From NCBI RefSeq assembly GCF_029543105.1, contig NZ_JARQXB010000007.1:1-64000 (forward strand): a DNA stretch of 64,000 bases. Direction: 5' to 3'. The position numbers were made by a program, and so were the translations under genes. Positions 7,765-16,435 of the stretch are shown piece by piece; positions within the stretch are counted from its first letter, which is position 1; each line of letters starts with the position of its first letter. The notes beneath the pieces were generated by a model that ran no database searches, was not told where the DNA came from, and saw nothing but the letters and a program-made list of their open reading frames with translations. This stretch comes from Stenotrophomonas sp. HITSZ_GD. GTDB taxonomy: Bacteria; Pseudomonadota; Gammaproteobacteria; Xanthomonadales; Xanthomonadaceae.

Positions 7765-7874
7765 GGATGTGTGCCGCCTGTGAACCGTGCTTGAGGGGAT
7801 TCTAGCGCCGGTTTTCCGGATAGCACAAACCGCAGGAAGATGAATGGGAAGGGCATTGATCTTGCGGGGATTTT

Positions 7875-7890
7875 TGCAAACCTGTTTGCA
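7875..7890. promoter_or_regulatory. Perfect 16-bp palindrome, possible operator
   Basis: TGCAAA-CCTG-TTTGCA lies in the 217-bp gap between the GMC oxidoreductase end and the serine hydrolase start, about 110 bp upstream of the latter. Its size and symmetry suit a dimeric repressor, but no regulator gene is adjacent. Nothing else in 7765-7981 is recognisable. Confidence 0.35.
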
Positions 7891-7981
7891 GATTCGCCGG
7901 TATTTGTCCGGCCTCTATTCCTCCCATGGCGGCCCCCCAGTGGCCCGAAGGAGCCGGGTGGACGGGAACGAAGCGCGGCGG

Positions 7982-9592
7982 CTAGAGGGGCCTGGAGCGC
8001 TCTGGCTGCTTGCCCTGGATCAGGTCCGCTGCGCGTTCGGCCAGCATGATCACCGGGCCATTGGTGTTGCCGCCCGGCAGGGTGGGCATCGCGGAGGCGT
8101 CGACCACGCGCAGGCCCTCTACGCCGTTGACGCGCAGCTGCGGGTCGAGCACGGCGCCGCCATCGTTCGCGGCGCCCATCCGGCAGGTGCCGACGGGGTG
8201 GTAGATGGTCTCGGCCTTGGCACGGATGAAGTCGACCAGGCCGGCGTCGTCCAGGTCCCCGCGCGCGGGGAAGATCGGTGCGCCGCGCCACGCGTCGAAG
8301 GCGGGCTGCGCCAGGATGCGGCGCGAGAGCCGGGCGCACTCGACCATCATGCGCAGGTCGAAGCCTTCGGCGTCGCTCAGGTAGGCCGGATCGATCAGGG
8401 GCGCGCTCAAGGGGTTCGCGTCGCGCAGGCGCAACGTGCCGCGGCTGCGCGGGCGCAGGAAGCAGGCGTGCAGGGTGTAGCCGTCGCCGGGCAGGCGGTG
8501 GCGGCCGTGGTTGTCGAGCATCGCGGGCACGAAGTGCAGCTGGATGTCGGGGCGTTCGTCCTGCGCGAGTGGCGAGCGATGGAAGCCGCCGGCCTCGGCG
8601 ATGTTGCTCGTGCCCGCGCCCTGGTGCCCGCGCAGGAAGTAGTGGAAGGCGATGGCCAGCTCGTTGCTGCGGTCGTAGCTCACACCCGGCCGGGTATGGA
8701 AGAGCGTGCAGATGTCCAGGTGGTCCTGCAGGTGGCCACCCACGCCGGGCAGGTCGGCGTGCACGGGCAGGGCATGCGCGCGCAGGTGGTCCGCAGGGCC
8801 CACGCCGGAGAGCATCAGCAACTGTGGCGAGTTCACCGCGCCGGCGCACAACAGCACCTCGCGCGCGGCGCGGGCGGTGGTCGCCACGCCGCGCTCGGCG
8901 TATTGCACGCCGGTGGCGCGGCCGCCTTCGATGAGCACGCGGTGGACCTGCACGCCGGTGCGCACATGCAGGTTGGCGCGCGCGCGGATCGGCCGCAGGT
9001 AGGCGACGGCGGCCGAACAGCGGGCGCCGTCCTTCTGGGTGACCTGGTAGAAGCCCACACCCGCCTGCTCGTGGCCGTTGAAGTCGGGGTTGGCGGGCAG
9101 CCCGGCCTGCACGCCGGCGGTGACGAACGCTTCGCTGAGCGGGTTGCGGTGGCGCAGGTCGCTGACATGCAGCGGACCGCTGCCACCGTGCAGGGCGTCG
9201 GCGCCGTGCTGGTTGCGTTCGCTGCGGCGGAAGTAGGGCAACACGCCAGCCCAATCCCAGCCTTCGGCGCCGCCGCGCGCCCATTCGTCGTAGTCAGCGG
9301 GTACACCGCGGGTGTAGCACATGGCGTTGATCGAACTGGAGCCGCCCAGCACCTTGCCGCGCGGCCACCACAGGCGGCGGCCGCCGAGCGCGGCCTGCGG
9401 TTCGGTGTCGTAGTTCCAGTTCACGCTGCGCTGGTTGACCAGGCGCGCCAGGCCGGCAGGCATGTGGATGAGCGGATGGCGGTCGCGCGGGCCGGCCTCG
9501 ATCAGCAGCACCCGGCAGTGAGGATCGGCGCTCAGGCGATGGGCCAGCACGCAGCCGGCCGAGCCGGCGCCCACGATGATGTAGTCGTACAC
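7982..9592 (-). CDS. GMC family FAD-dependent oxidoreductase (choline/alcohol dehydrogenase type)
   Basis: The protein has 536 residues. An N-terminal dinucleotide-binding motif GAGSAGCVLA (8-17) binds FAD. GMC signature 1 (WPRGKVLGGSSSINAM, about residues 76-91) and signature 2 (GAVNSPQLLMLSGVGP) are present, as is the C-terminal HPVGTCRMG histidine motif and the final GGNTNGPVIMLAERA. These enzymes oxidise alcohols to aldehydes, passing electrons to quinones or oxygen. It resembles BetA-like proteins, but betB and a choline transporter are absent, so the substrate is open: choline, a long-chain alcohol or another alcohol. Confidence 0.9.
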   Translation of the reverse strand: MYDYIIVGAGSAGCVLAHRLSADPHCRVLLIEAGPRDRHPLIHMPAGLARLVNQRSVNWNYDTEPQAALGGRRLWWPRGKVLGGSSSINAMCYTRGVPADYDEWARGGAEGWDWAGVLPYFRRSERNQHGADALHGGSGPLHVSDLRHRNPLSEAFVTAGVQAGLPANPDFNGHEQAGVGFYQVTQKDGARCSAAVAYLRPIRARANLHVRTGVQVHRVLIEGGRATGVQYAERGVATTARAAREVLLCAGAVNSPQLLMLSGVGPADHLRAHALPVHADLPGVGGHLQDHLDICTLFHTRPGVSYDRSNELAIAFHYFLRGHQGAGTSNIAEAGGFHRSPLAQDERPDIQLHFVPAMLDNHGRHRLPGDGYTLHACFLRPRSRGTLRLRDANPLSAPLIDPAYLSDAEGFDLRMMVECARLSRRILAQPAFDAWRGAPIFPARGDLDDAGLVDFIRAKAETIYHPVGTCRMGAANDGGAVLDPQLRVNGVEGLRVVDASAMPTLPGGNTNGPVIMLAERAADLIQGKQPERSRPL

Positions 9593-9773
9593 GCATTCCC
9601 TCCCCGGAACTCGCGTTCGCCGAGCATAGGCAGCTGGCGGCGCGCCGGCAACGCGCTGTCATGCGCACGGAACTGGCGGCGCGGCGGGCCATCGGCTAAC
9701 TTGCGCGCTTCTCCTCCCCCCGGAGCCAGACCATGTTCCTCCGCCAGCCGGGCACCTCGCCGTGCCGGTGCCC

Positions 9774-11156
9774 ATGAGTGCGGCGGCCTCCGGGCCCGGC
9801 CGCCTGCTGCATGCGCTGCGCGGCTCGCCGGCGCTGTGGTGGTCGTTCGTGTACTTCTTCTGCCTGCTCAGCGGCTACTACGTGCTGCGTCCGGTGCGCG
9901 AGGCGATGGGGGCCTCGGCCGACGTGGAAGCCGTGTTCCCGCCGGCGATGATCGCCTTCTTCGGCGCGCACGGCATGCCGCTGAAGGACTTCACCCTGCA
10001 GGTGCTGTTCACCTGCACCTTCCTGATCATGCTGCTGCTGCAGCCGCTGTACGGCGCGCTGGTCAGCCGCTATCCGCGCCGGGTGTTCATGCCGGTGGCC
10101 TACGGGTTCTTCATCGCCACGCTGCTCGGGTTCTACGTGCTGTTCGACAGCGGCGTGCCGGGGCGCGGGATGGCGTTCTTCATCTGGATCGCGGTGTTCA
10201 ACCTGTTCGCGGTGGCGCTGTTCTGGAGCTTCATGGCCGATGTCTTCAGCAACACGGAAGCCAAGGCCTACTACGGCTATATCGGCGCGGCGGGCACGCT
10301 GGGCGCGTTCCTCGGCCCGATCCTCACCCGCACGCTGGTCGAGCGCATCGGCATCGCCAACCTGATGTTGGTGTCGGCCGGCTTCCTGGCCGTGTGCATG
10401 GTCTGCCTGCTGCGCCTGCGCCTGTGGGCGGTACGGCGCGAGCGCGAGCAGCGCCTGCCCAGCGGCGAGGTGCCGATGGGCGGCGGGGTGCTGGCCGGCC
10501 TGCAGTTGATCGTGCGCGAGCCGCTGCTGCGCTGGCTGGCGATCATGGTGGTGTTCGGCGTGGGCGTGGGCACGTTGCTCTACAACGAGCAGGCCGCGAT
10601 CGTGCGCCGGCTGTTCACCGATGCGGCCGCCAGCACCGCGTACTACGCCAGCATCGACCTGGCGGTGAATGCGCTGACCCTGGTGGTGCAGGTGCTGTTC
10701 ACCCGCCTGCTGCTGTCGCGCTTCGGCATCGCACCGGCGCTGCTGGTGCCGGGCGTGGCGATCATCCTGGGCTATTCGATCCTGGCGATGTCGCCGCTGC
10801 CGTTGATGGTGGCGATCGTGCAGGTGGTGACGCGTGCCAGCGAGTTCTCGCTGGCCAAGCCGGCGCGCGAGACGATCTACACCCGGGTGGGCCGCGAATG
10901 GCGCTACAAAGCGGGCGCGGCGATCGACACGGTGATCTACCGCGGCAGCGACCTGACCATCGTGTGGCTGCACAAGGTGCTCTCGGCGTTCGGTTCGCAC
11001 GTCGTGTTCGGCGCCGGCCTGCTGGTGGCCGGCGGCATGACGCTGAGCGCCTGGCGCCTGCTGCGCGAGGTGGACAAGCTGCCCGCCGAGCGTGGGCACG
11101 GTGACGTAGAAGCCGGGGACCAGGCGCCGGGCAGCGGCGCGCGCACGGCCTCCTGA
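9774..11156 (+). CDS. MFS/ATP-ADP-translocase-like transporter
   Basis: The 460-residue protein has about 12 transmembrane helices. It opens with a WWSFVYFFCLLSGYYVLRPVREAMG helix and carries a C-terminal motif SEFSLAKPARETIYTRV followed by KAGAAIDTVIYRG. These segments recall NTP/NDP exchange transporters (COG3202), which are best known from intracellular bacteria and plastids; free-living proteobacterial members have unknown substrates. The start is uncertain: ATG 9774 is used, with GTG 9762 as an alternative, and neither has a clear ribosome binding site. The C-terminal 20 residues are polar and poorly conserved-looking. Confidence 0.75.
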   Translation: MSAAASGPGRLLHALRGSPALWWSFVYFFCLLSGYYVLRPVREAMGASADVEAVFPPAMIAFFGAHGMPLKDFTLQVLFTCTFLIMLLLQPLYGALVSRYPRRVFMPVAYGFFIATLLGFYVLFDSGVPGRGMAFFIWIAVFNLFAVALFWSFMADVFSNTEAKAYYGYIGAAGTLGAFLGPILTRTLVERIGIANLMLVSAGFLAVCMVCLLRLRLWAVRREREQRLPSGEVPMGGGVLAGLQLIVREPLLRWLAIMVVFGVGVGTLLYNEQAAIVRRLFTDAAASTAYYASIDLAVNALTLVVQVLFTRLLLSRFGIAPALLVPGVAIILGYSILAMSPLPLMVAIVQVVTRASEFSLAKPARETIYTRVGREWRYKAGAAIDTVIYRGSDLTIVWLHKVLSAFGSHVVFGAGLLVAGGMTLSAWRLLREVDKLPAERGHGDVEAGDQAPGSGARTAS

Positions 11157-11219
11157 CGGCTTGCCTCGCGCCCGAGCGCGCGGGGATGATGCGTCCTCTT
11201 CCACGAAGGATCGTCGCCG

Positions 11220-11570
11220 ATGTTGATCGCCCGTTCGCTGGCCGCGCTGGTCGCGCTGCTGCACCTGTACTTCCTGGTGCTGGAGATGTTCCTGTGGACC
11301 CGCCCGCTGGGCCTCAAGGTGTTCCGCAACACGCCGGAGAAGGCGCAGGCCACGCTTGTGCTGGCGGCCAACCAGGGGCTGTACAACGGCTTCCTCGCCG
11401 CCGGCCTGGCATGGGGCGTGGTGGCCGCGCGCGTGGACGTGCTGGGCTTCTTCCTCGGCTGCGTGGTGGTGGCCGGGCTGTACGGCGCCTGGAGCGTGAG
11501 CCGGCGCATCCTGTGGATCCAGGCCGCGCCGGCGCTGGTCGCGCTGGTGCTGCTGTGGCTGGGGGTTTGA
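11220..11570 (+). CDS. DUF1304 family membrane protein
   Basis: The 116-residue protein has four hydrophobic helices and the DUF1304 pattern: an LLHLYFLVLEMFLW N-terminus, FRNTPEKAQATLVLAANQGLYNGFLAAGL, and a YGAWSVSRRILWIQAAPALVAL C-terminus. The function of the family is unknown. It lies 63 nt after the transporter gene on the same strand and may be in the same transcript. Confidence 0.85.
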   Translation: MLIARSLAALVALLHLYFLVLEMFLWTRPLGLKVFRNTPEKAQATLVLAANQGLYNGFLAAGLAWGVVAARVDVLGFFLGCVVVAGLYGAWSVSRRILWIQAAPALVALVLLWLGV

Positions 11571-11616
11571 GGAGCGGTGATCGTCGCGGGAATGCGGAGC
11601 GTTCGCCGTTTCCCGT

Positions 11617-11675
11617 AGGCGCGGCTTCAGCCGCGAAGCGGCATGCGTTGCGTGGCAGCGGCTGAAGCCGCGCCT
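11617..11675. repeat. GTAG-headed REP-like palindrome
   Basis: A perfect 18-bp inverted repeat (AGGCGCGGCTTCAGCCGC at 11617-11634, complement at 11658-11675) flanks a 23-nt loop. It is headed by GTAG (11615-11618) and lies between convergent genes. This type of repeat is scattered through Lysobacter and Stenotrophomonas genomes. It may also act as a bidirectional terminator for the DUF1304 gene and the hotdog-fold gene. Confidence 0.75.
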
Positions 11676-11714
11676 GCAAAGGGGGCGGGTTTCAGGCGAT
11701 AGAACCCGTCGGCC

Positions 11715-12182
11715 TCAGCCCTTGCGCGGCGACACCCACATCTCGATGCGCGCCTGGAACACCTGTTCGCCGGCATCGTTGCGCACTACCACGTCCACCG
11801 GCAGGTCGTAGCCTTCGGTCGCCTCGCGCAGTTCTGTCGCCGGGGTAGCCGTGGCATGCATCGTGCCGGTGGCCTTGCGCTGGTATTGCACGGTCATGCC
11901 CTTGGGGATCCAGCGCATCGAAGGCGGCAGGCTGGCATCCACCATCACCCCGCCCACGAGCTCGGCCAGGTTGCACAGCGCGATGGCATGCACGGTGCCG
12001 ATGTGGTTGTGCACGCGCCGGCGGTCGCCGATGCGGGCCTCGCACACGCCCGGTTCAAGCCGGGTGATGCGCGGGGCGATCGTGCCGAAGTACGGCGCCT
12101 TGAAACAGATCGCGCGCGAGAACAGCCAGTGGCCACACGGCCAGCGGGTGATGCGCTGGTACAGCCGCAGCAGGGATGTCAT
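11715..12182 (-). CDS. DUF4442 hotdog-fold (thioesterase-like) protein
   Basis: The 155-residue protein has the hotdog-fold pattern RRRVHNHIGTVHAIALCNLAELVGGV, in which HNHIGTVHA corresponds to the active-site region of acyl-CoA thioesterases and the following helix is the hot-dog sausage. It matches DUF4442. Its gene lies 67 nt downstream of fadE on the same strand, behind a strong hairpin, so a role in acyl-CoA turnover alongside fadE is plausible but inferred. Confidence 0.8.
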   Translation of the reverse strand: MTSLLRLYQRITRWPCGHWLFSRAICFKAPYFGTIAPRITRLEPGVCEARIGDRRRVHNHIGTVHAIALCNLAELVGGVMVDASLPPSMRWIPKGMTVQYQRKATGTMHATATPATELREATEGYDLPVDVVVRNDAGEQVFQARIEMWVSPRKG

Positions 12183-12202
12183 GGATGCGTGGCTCCGGAT
12201 AC

Positions 12203-12232
12203 GAAGACGGCGGGCCTGGGCCCGCCGTCTTC
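12203..12232 (-). terminator. Strong hairpin between fadE and the hotdog gene
   Basis: A perfect 14-bp stem (12203-12216 against 12219-12232), GC-rich with a tiny loop, lies 17 nt past the fadE stop. There is no T-run, so it may reduce rather than abolish read-through into the hotdog gene. Confidence 0.6.
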
Positions 12233-12249
12233 GGTGTTGCGTGTCAGGC

Positions 12250-14724
12250 TCAGGCCGCTGCGCGGGACTGGCCGGCCTTGGTCTGGTCGTAGTACGTCGC
12301 CGCGCGCAGCTCGTGGGTGTCGAAGTCGTCCACGGTGATGGTGTCCATGGTCATCTCGCGCAGCTCCTCGAGCAGCTTGCGCTCTTCGGCATTGAGCACG
12401 CCTTCGGCCACGGCCTCGTCCAGCTGGGCGCTGAACTCCAACGCCTCGATGCCCTTGGTCTTGAGCGCCTTGAGGAACTTGCGCTCGACCGGCTCGGCCA
12501 TCACGGCCTTGGCCAGGTAGCTGGCGATGCGCCCGCCCGGGTTGTTCTCGCACGGGGTCAGGAACACCCCCTTGGCGAGGCGGTCGCGCGCCTCGTTGGG
12601 CGCCATCAGCAACGCGGCCACGCGGCGCGACAGGCGGTCGCCCGGCGCTTCGGCGCGGCGGCCGAACGGGAAGATCAGCGCCCACATCAGCCAGCCGACC
12701 GGACGGATCGGGAAGTTGCGCAGCGCGGCCGACAGCGCGGTCTCGATCTTGTGCACGCTGTCGTGGAACGCCCAGGCCAGCAGCGGCTGGTCGGTCTGCG
12801 GCGCGCCTTCGTCGTGGTAGCGCTTGAGCATCGCGCTGGTCATGTAGATGTGGCTCAGCACGTCGCCCAGGCGGCCGGACAGCGATTCCTTGAACTTGAG
12901 CTTGCCGCCCAACATCATCATCGACACGTCGGCCATCAGGGCCAGGTTGGCCGAGTAGCGGTCCAGCTTGCGGAAGAAGCGGCGGGTGTAGTCGTCGCCG
13001 GGCGCGCTGCCGAAGCGCGCGCCGGTCAGGCCGAACCAGAACGAACGCACCGCATTGGAGATGCCGAAGCGGATATGCCCGAACAGGCTGCGGTCGAACT
13101 CCTCCAGGCCGCGCGCGGTGTCGGTGTCCTGGGCGGCCTTCATTTCCTTCATCACCCACGGATGGCACAGGATCGCGCCCTGGCCGAAGATCAGCAGGCT
13201 GCGGGTCATGATGTTGGCGCCTTCCACCGTGATGCCGATCGGCGCGGCCTGCCAGGCACGGCCGGCGAAGTTGCGCGGCCCCAGGATGATGCCCTTGCCG
13301 CCGACCACGTCCATCACGTCGCTGATGACCTCGCGGCCCATCGTGGTGCAGTGGTACTTGGCGATCGCCGAAGGCACCGACGGCACGTCGCCCCGGTCCA
13401 CCGCCGCGGCGGTGGCCTGCGACAGCGCGCTGATCGCATAAGCCTTGCCGCCGATGCGCGCCAGCGCCTCTTCCACGCCCTCGAAGCGGCCGACCGACAG
13501 GCCGAACTGCTTGCGGATGCGTGCATAGGAACCGGTGACCACCGCGCCGAACTTCGCACCGCCCGAGGCGGTGGAGGGCAGGGTGATCGATCGGCCCACG
13601 GCCAGGCACTCGTTGAGCATGTTCCAGCCCTTGCCGACCATGTCCACGCCGCCGATCAGCTGGCTCAGCGGGATGAACACCTCGCGGCCGTGGATCGGGC
13701 CGTTCTGGAACGGCGAGTTGAGCGGGAAGTGGCGGCGGCCGATCTCCACGCCGGGCGTTTCGCGCGGCAGCAGCGCCAGGGTGATGCCGATGTCGCGGGT
13801 GTCGCCGATCAGGCCTTCCGGGTCGTACATGCGGAAGGCCAGGCCGATGATCGTCGCCACCGGGGCCAGGGTGATGTAGCGCTTGTCGAAGGTGAGCTTG
13901 ACGCCGAGCACGTTGGCGCCGTTCCACTCGCCCTTGCAGACGATGCCGTAGTCCGGAATGGAGGTGGCGTCGGAGCCGGCGAACGGACCGGTCAGGCCGA
14001 AGCAGGGCACTTCCTGGCCGGCGGCCAGGCGCGGCAGGTAGTGGTCCTTCTGCTCCTGGGTGCCGTAATGGACCAGCAGTTCACCCGGGCCGAGCGAGTT
14101 CGGCACGCCGACGGTGGAGCTGACCACGCTGGAGACCGAGGCCAGCTTCTGGATCACCTTGTGGTGCGCCAGCGCGCTGAAGCCCAGGCCACCGAACTGC
14201 TTGGGGATGATCATGCCAAAGAAGCGGTTCTTCTTGATGAAGTCCCACATTTCCGGCGGCAGGTCGGCGTGGACGTGGGTGATCTCCCAGTCGTTGATCA
14301 TCTTGCAGAGTTCTTCGACCGGGCCATCGAGGAAGGCCTGCTCCTCCGCGCTCAGTTCCGGCTTCGGGTAGTTGAGCAGCTTCTGCCAGTCCGGGTCGCC
14401 AGTGAACAGTTCGCCTTCGAAGCCGACCGAGCCGGTTTCCAGCGCGATGCGCTCGGTCTGCGAGAGCGGCGGCAGCACCTTGCGGAACACCTTCAGCAAC
14501 GGCGCGGTGAGCAGCGGCTTGCGGATGAAGGGCAGCAGCACCGGCACGGCGATGAGCGCCACCAGCACGGCGGCCACGATCGTGGCCGTGGCATGGGCGC
14601 CGAGCAGCCAGCCGGCGACCAGCAGCGTGGCGCTGATCGCCACCCAGGCGGCCAGGCGCATGCGGTGGTAGGCGGCGAAACCGGCCGCCAGCAATACAAG
14701 AAGGAAGGGCGCGACGATGCTCAT
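12250..14724 (-). CDS. fadE: Acyl-CoA dehydrogenase FadE
   Basis: FadE catalyses the first step of beta-oxidation, introducing the trans-2 double bond into acyl-CoA with FAD. The 824-residue length and the two N-terminal transmembrane helices (about 1-65) are typical of the large proteobacterial FadE, not the small soluble family. Visible motifs include PKQFGGLGFSALAHHKVI, a CFGLTGPFAGSDA flavin-proximal segment and GRSITLPSTASGG. Its start overlaps the stop of the upstream hydrolase gene by 4 nt (ATGA), so they form an operon, probably controlled by the divergent TetR regulator. Confidence 0.96.
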   Translation of the reverse strand: MSIVAPFLLVLLAAGFAAYHRMRLAAWVAISATLLVAGWLLGAHATATIVAAVLVALIAVPVLLPFIRKPLLTAPLLKVFRKVLPPLSQTERIALETGSVGFEGELFTGDPDWQKLLNYPKPELSAEEQAFLDGPVEELCKMINDWEITHVHADLPPEMWDFIKKNRFFGMIIPKQFGGLGFSALAHHKVIQKLASVSSVVSSTVGVPNSLGPGELLVHYGTQEQKDHYLPRLAAGQEVPCFGLTGPFAGSDATSIPDYGIVCKGEWNGANVLGVKLTFDKRYITLAPVATIIGLAFRMYDPEGLIGDTRDIGITLALLPRETPGVEIGRRHFPLNSPFQNGPIHGREVFIPLSQLIGGVDMVGKGWNMLNECLAVGRSITLPSTASGGAKFGAVVTGSYARIRKQFGLSVGRFEGVEEALARIGGKAYAISALSQATAAAVDRGDVPSVPSAIAKYHCTTMGREVISDVMDVVGGKGIILGPRNFAGRAWQAAPIGITVEGANIMTRSLLIFGQGAILCHPWVMKEMKAAQDTDTARGLEEFDRSLFGHIRFGISNAVRSFWFGLTGARFGSAPGDDYTRRFFRKLDRYSANLALMADVSMMMLGGKLKFKESLSGRLGDVLSHIYMTSAMLKRYHDEGAPQTDQPLLAWAFHDSVHKIETALSAALRNFPIRPVGWLMWALIFPFGRRAEAPGDRLSRRVAALLMAPNEARDRLAKGVFLTPCENNPGGRIASYLAKAVMAEPVERKFLKALKTKGIEALEFSAQLDEAVAEGVLNAEERKLLEELREMTMDTITVDDFDTHELRAATYYDQTKAGQSRAAA

Positions 14725-15656
14725 GGTCCTGCTCCAGTAACGTACTCGGTAGCGTGCTTGATGTCGGTGGACGCCGGGTTGGCGCGAGCCGGGGGCAAGG
14801 CGTCCAGATAGTGCAACACAGCGGCGGTAAATGCGCTGTTTTCATCGCCGGCGACCATGTGCGTGGCCTCCGGCAGCCGCACGTGTTGGGCGTGCGGCAC
14901 GAGCGAAAGGAATTCGGCCACGGTCTGCGGGCTGACCAGGTCGCTGCGCCCGCCGCTGACCAGCAACACCGGGCAGCGGATCTGCGCGGCGGCATGCAGC
15001 AGAATCTGCTGCTGTTCGTGCGCATCGCCGCCGGCCAGTTCGTCGATCAGGCGCGGGTCCCAATGCCAGTACCAGCGGCCATCGCTGCCTTCGTGCAGCA
15101 GCTTGCGCAGCCCATCGCCGGATTTGCGCGGACGGTGCGGCAGGTAGGCGGAGATGGCATCGGCGGCGGCAGGCAGCGAATCGAAGCCATCTGGATGCGC
15201 GCTCATGAAGCGCAGGATGCGCTCCACGCCGGCGGTTTCCCAGCGCGGGGTGATGTCCACCAGCACCATCGCGCGGAACAAGCCCGGCCAGCGCGATTCG
15301 GCGAGCAGCCCGAACAGGCCGCCCATCGAGGCAGCCACCAGCACCGGCGGCGGCGACATCTCGCCGGCAATGACGATCAAATCGTCGGTGAACTGCGTGC
15401 CGTCGTAGCGCAACCCGGCGGGATTGCGGCTGGACTGGCCATGGCCGCGGGCGTCGTAGGCGAGGGTTGCGTAGCCGGCCTCGGCGAGGGCGCGGGCGGT
15501 GTCGTCCCACGCCATGCGGGTCTGGCCGAAGCCATGGGCGAGCAGCACGCTGCCCCGCCGCCCATCGCCCAGCCGCGAGGCGGCAAGGCGGGCCTCGGCG
15601 GCACCTGCCAGCACGGCATCGGGGGCAAGCGTCAGCGGCGGTGTCTGGCTAACCAT
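14721..15656 (-). CDS. Alpha/beta hydrolase, first gene of the fadE operon
   Basis: The 311-residue alpha/beta hydrolase has the oxyanion-hole motif LLAHGFGQTRMAW, the nucleophile elbow AASMGG (Ser110) and a late histidine in PEATHMVAGDE. Substrate is unknown; coupling to fadE suggests an acyl ester or acyl-CoA thioester. The ATG at 15656 has no ribosome binding site and lies 6 nt after a good -10, so the mRNA may be leaderless. Two palindromic operators overlap the promoter, one including the start codon. Confidence 0.88.
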   Translation of the reverse strand: MVSQTPPLTLAPDAVLAGAAEARLAASRLGDGRRGSVLLAHGFGQTRMAWDDTARALAEAGYATLAYDARGHGQSSRNPAGLRYDGTQFTDDLIVIAGEMSPPPVLVAASMGGLFGLLAESRWPGLFRAMVLVDITPRWETAGVERILRFMSAHPDGFDSLPAAADAISAYLPHRPRKSGDGLRKLLHEGSDGRWYWHWDPRLIDELAGGDAHEQQQILLHAAAQIRCPVLLVSGGRSDLVSPQTVAEFLSLVPHAQHVRLPEATHMVAGDENSAFTAAVLHYLDALPPARANPASTDIKHATEYVTGAGP

Positions 15657-15670
15657 ACTTAATGGTATGG
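15653..15670. promoter_or_regulatory. Operator palindrome O1 (TetR candidate)
   Basis: CCATAC-N6-GTATGG is a perfect inverted repeat covering the start codon and the -10 of the hydrolase-fadE promoter. The same arms and spacing recur at 15689-15706, 36 bp away centre to centre. The divergent TetR gene at 15796 is the likely binder. Confidence 0.7.
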
Positions 15671-15691
15671 ACGTGGCCGAGGTTCTGTCAA
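15662..15691 (-). promoter_or_regulatory. Promoter of the hydrolase-fadE operon
   Basis: On the minus strand TTGACA (15691-15686) is followed by an 18-bp spacer and TACCAT (15667-15662). Transcription would begin at or next to the A of the hydrolase ATG at 15656. Operators O1 and O2 cover the -10 and -35, an arrangement that favours repression. Confidence 0.7.
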
Positions 15692-15706
15692 TACTGGCTG
15701 GTATGG
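15689..15706. promoter_or_regulatory. Operator palindrome O2 (TetR candidate)
   Basis: CAATAC-N6-GTATGG has one mismatch to O1, with the same 6-bp spacing. It overlaps the -35 of the hydrolase-fadE promoter by three bases. A lone GTATGG half-site also occurs at 15778-15783, next to the tetR start. Confidence 0.65.
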
Positions 15707-15795
15707 AGGTCAGAATGCAGGCGCGGCGGGGGTTTCGGCAGTTCGCCGCGGGGCCGCGTACTGCAACCGACTCCGGCGTATGGTTAAATCATCGG

Positions 15796-16407
15796 ATGAC
15801 CGACGACAACGCATCGCAGAACGACGCTCCGGGCCGCGCGGCCGGTGGCCGCAACAACCGCCTCAGCGCGGAGGACTGGGCCCAGGCGGCCTTGGACCTG
15901 ATCGCCGAGCAGGGCGTGGGCGCCGTGGCGGTGGAGCCGCTGGCGCGCCGGCTGGGCGTGACCAAGGGCAGCTTCTACTGGCATTTCCCCTCCCGCGATG
16001 CGCTGCTGCAGGCGGCGTTGGAGCGCTGGGAGCTGTTCGAGCAGGAGCAGGTGTTCGGCAGCCTGGAGGACGTGGCCGACCCCAGCGCCCGGTTGCGCGC
16101 GCTGTTCCAGCTGGTGGCGCACGAGGTCAAGCCGCATGTGATCTACAGCGAATTGCTCAAGGCGCTGGACCACCCCGCGGTGCGCCCGGTGATCGACCGC
16201 GTGTCGCAGCGGCGCATGGAGTACCTGGTCGCTTCCTTCCGCCAGGCGGGGTTGAGCCGCACCGATGCGCAGCATCGTGCGCGGCTGGCCTATGCCGCCT
16301 ATGTCGGCTTCCTGCAGTTGTCGCTGCAGCTGCAGCAGCCCAAGCAGGCGCGCGAGGATTTCGAGGCGTACGTGGAGCACGTCATCGCGACGCTGATCCC
16401 GGGCTGA
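15796..16407 (+). CDS. TetR family transcriptional regulator
   Basis: The 203-residue protein has an N-terminal TetR HTH (about 25-72) with EPLARRLGVTKGSFYWHFPSRDALL, and a C-terminal ligand-binding helical domain. It is transcribed divergently from the hydrolase-fadE operon, with two matching palindromes between them, so it most likely represses that operon and releases it on binding an acyl-CoA or fatty acid. The effector is inferred from context. The ATG at 15796 gives the family's normal N-terminus. A canonical terminator follows. Confidence 0.9.
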   Translation: MTDDNASQNDAPGRAAGGRNNRLSAEDWAQAALDLIAEQGVGAVAVEPLARRLGVTKGSFYWHFPSRDALLQAALERWELFEQEQVFGSLEDVADPSARLRALFQLVAHEVKPHVIYSELLKALDHPAVRPVIDRVSQRRMEYLVASFRQAGLSRTDAQHRARLAYAAYVGFLQLSLQLQQPKQAREDFEAYVEHVIATLIPG

Positions 16408-16435
16408 GGGCCGCGGCACGACTTGCCGACACACG

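Noticed and set aside
11851-14811. A 986-codon open frame antisense to fadE
   Set aside because: It mirrors fadE codon bias; the sense protein is a full-length FadE.
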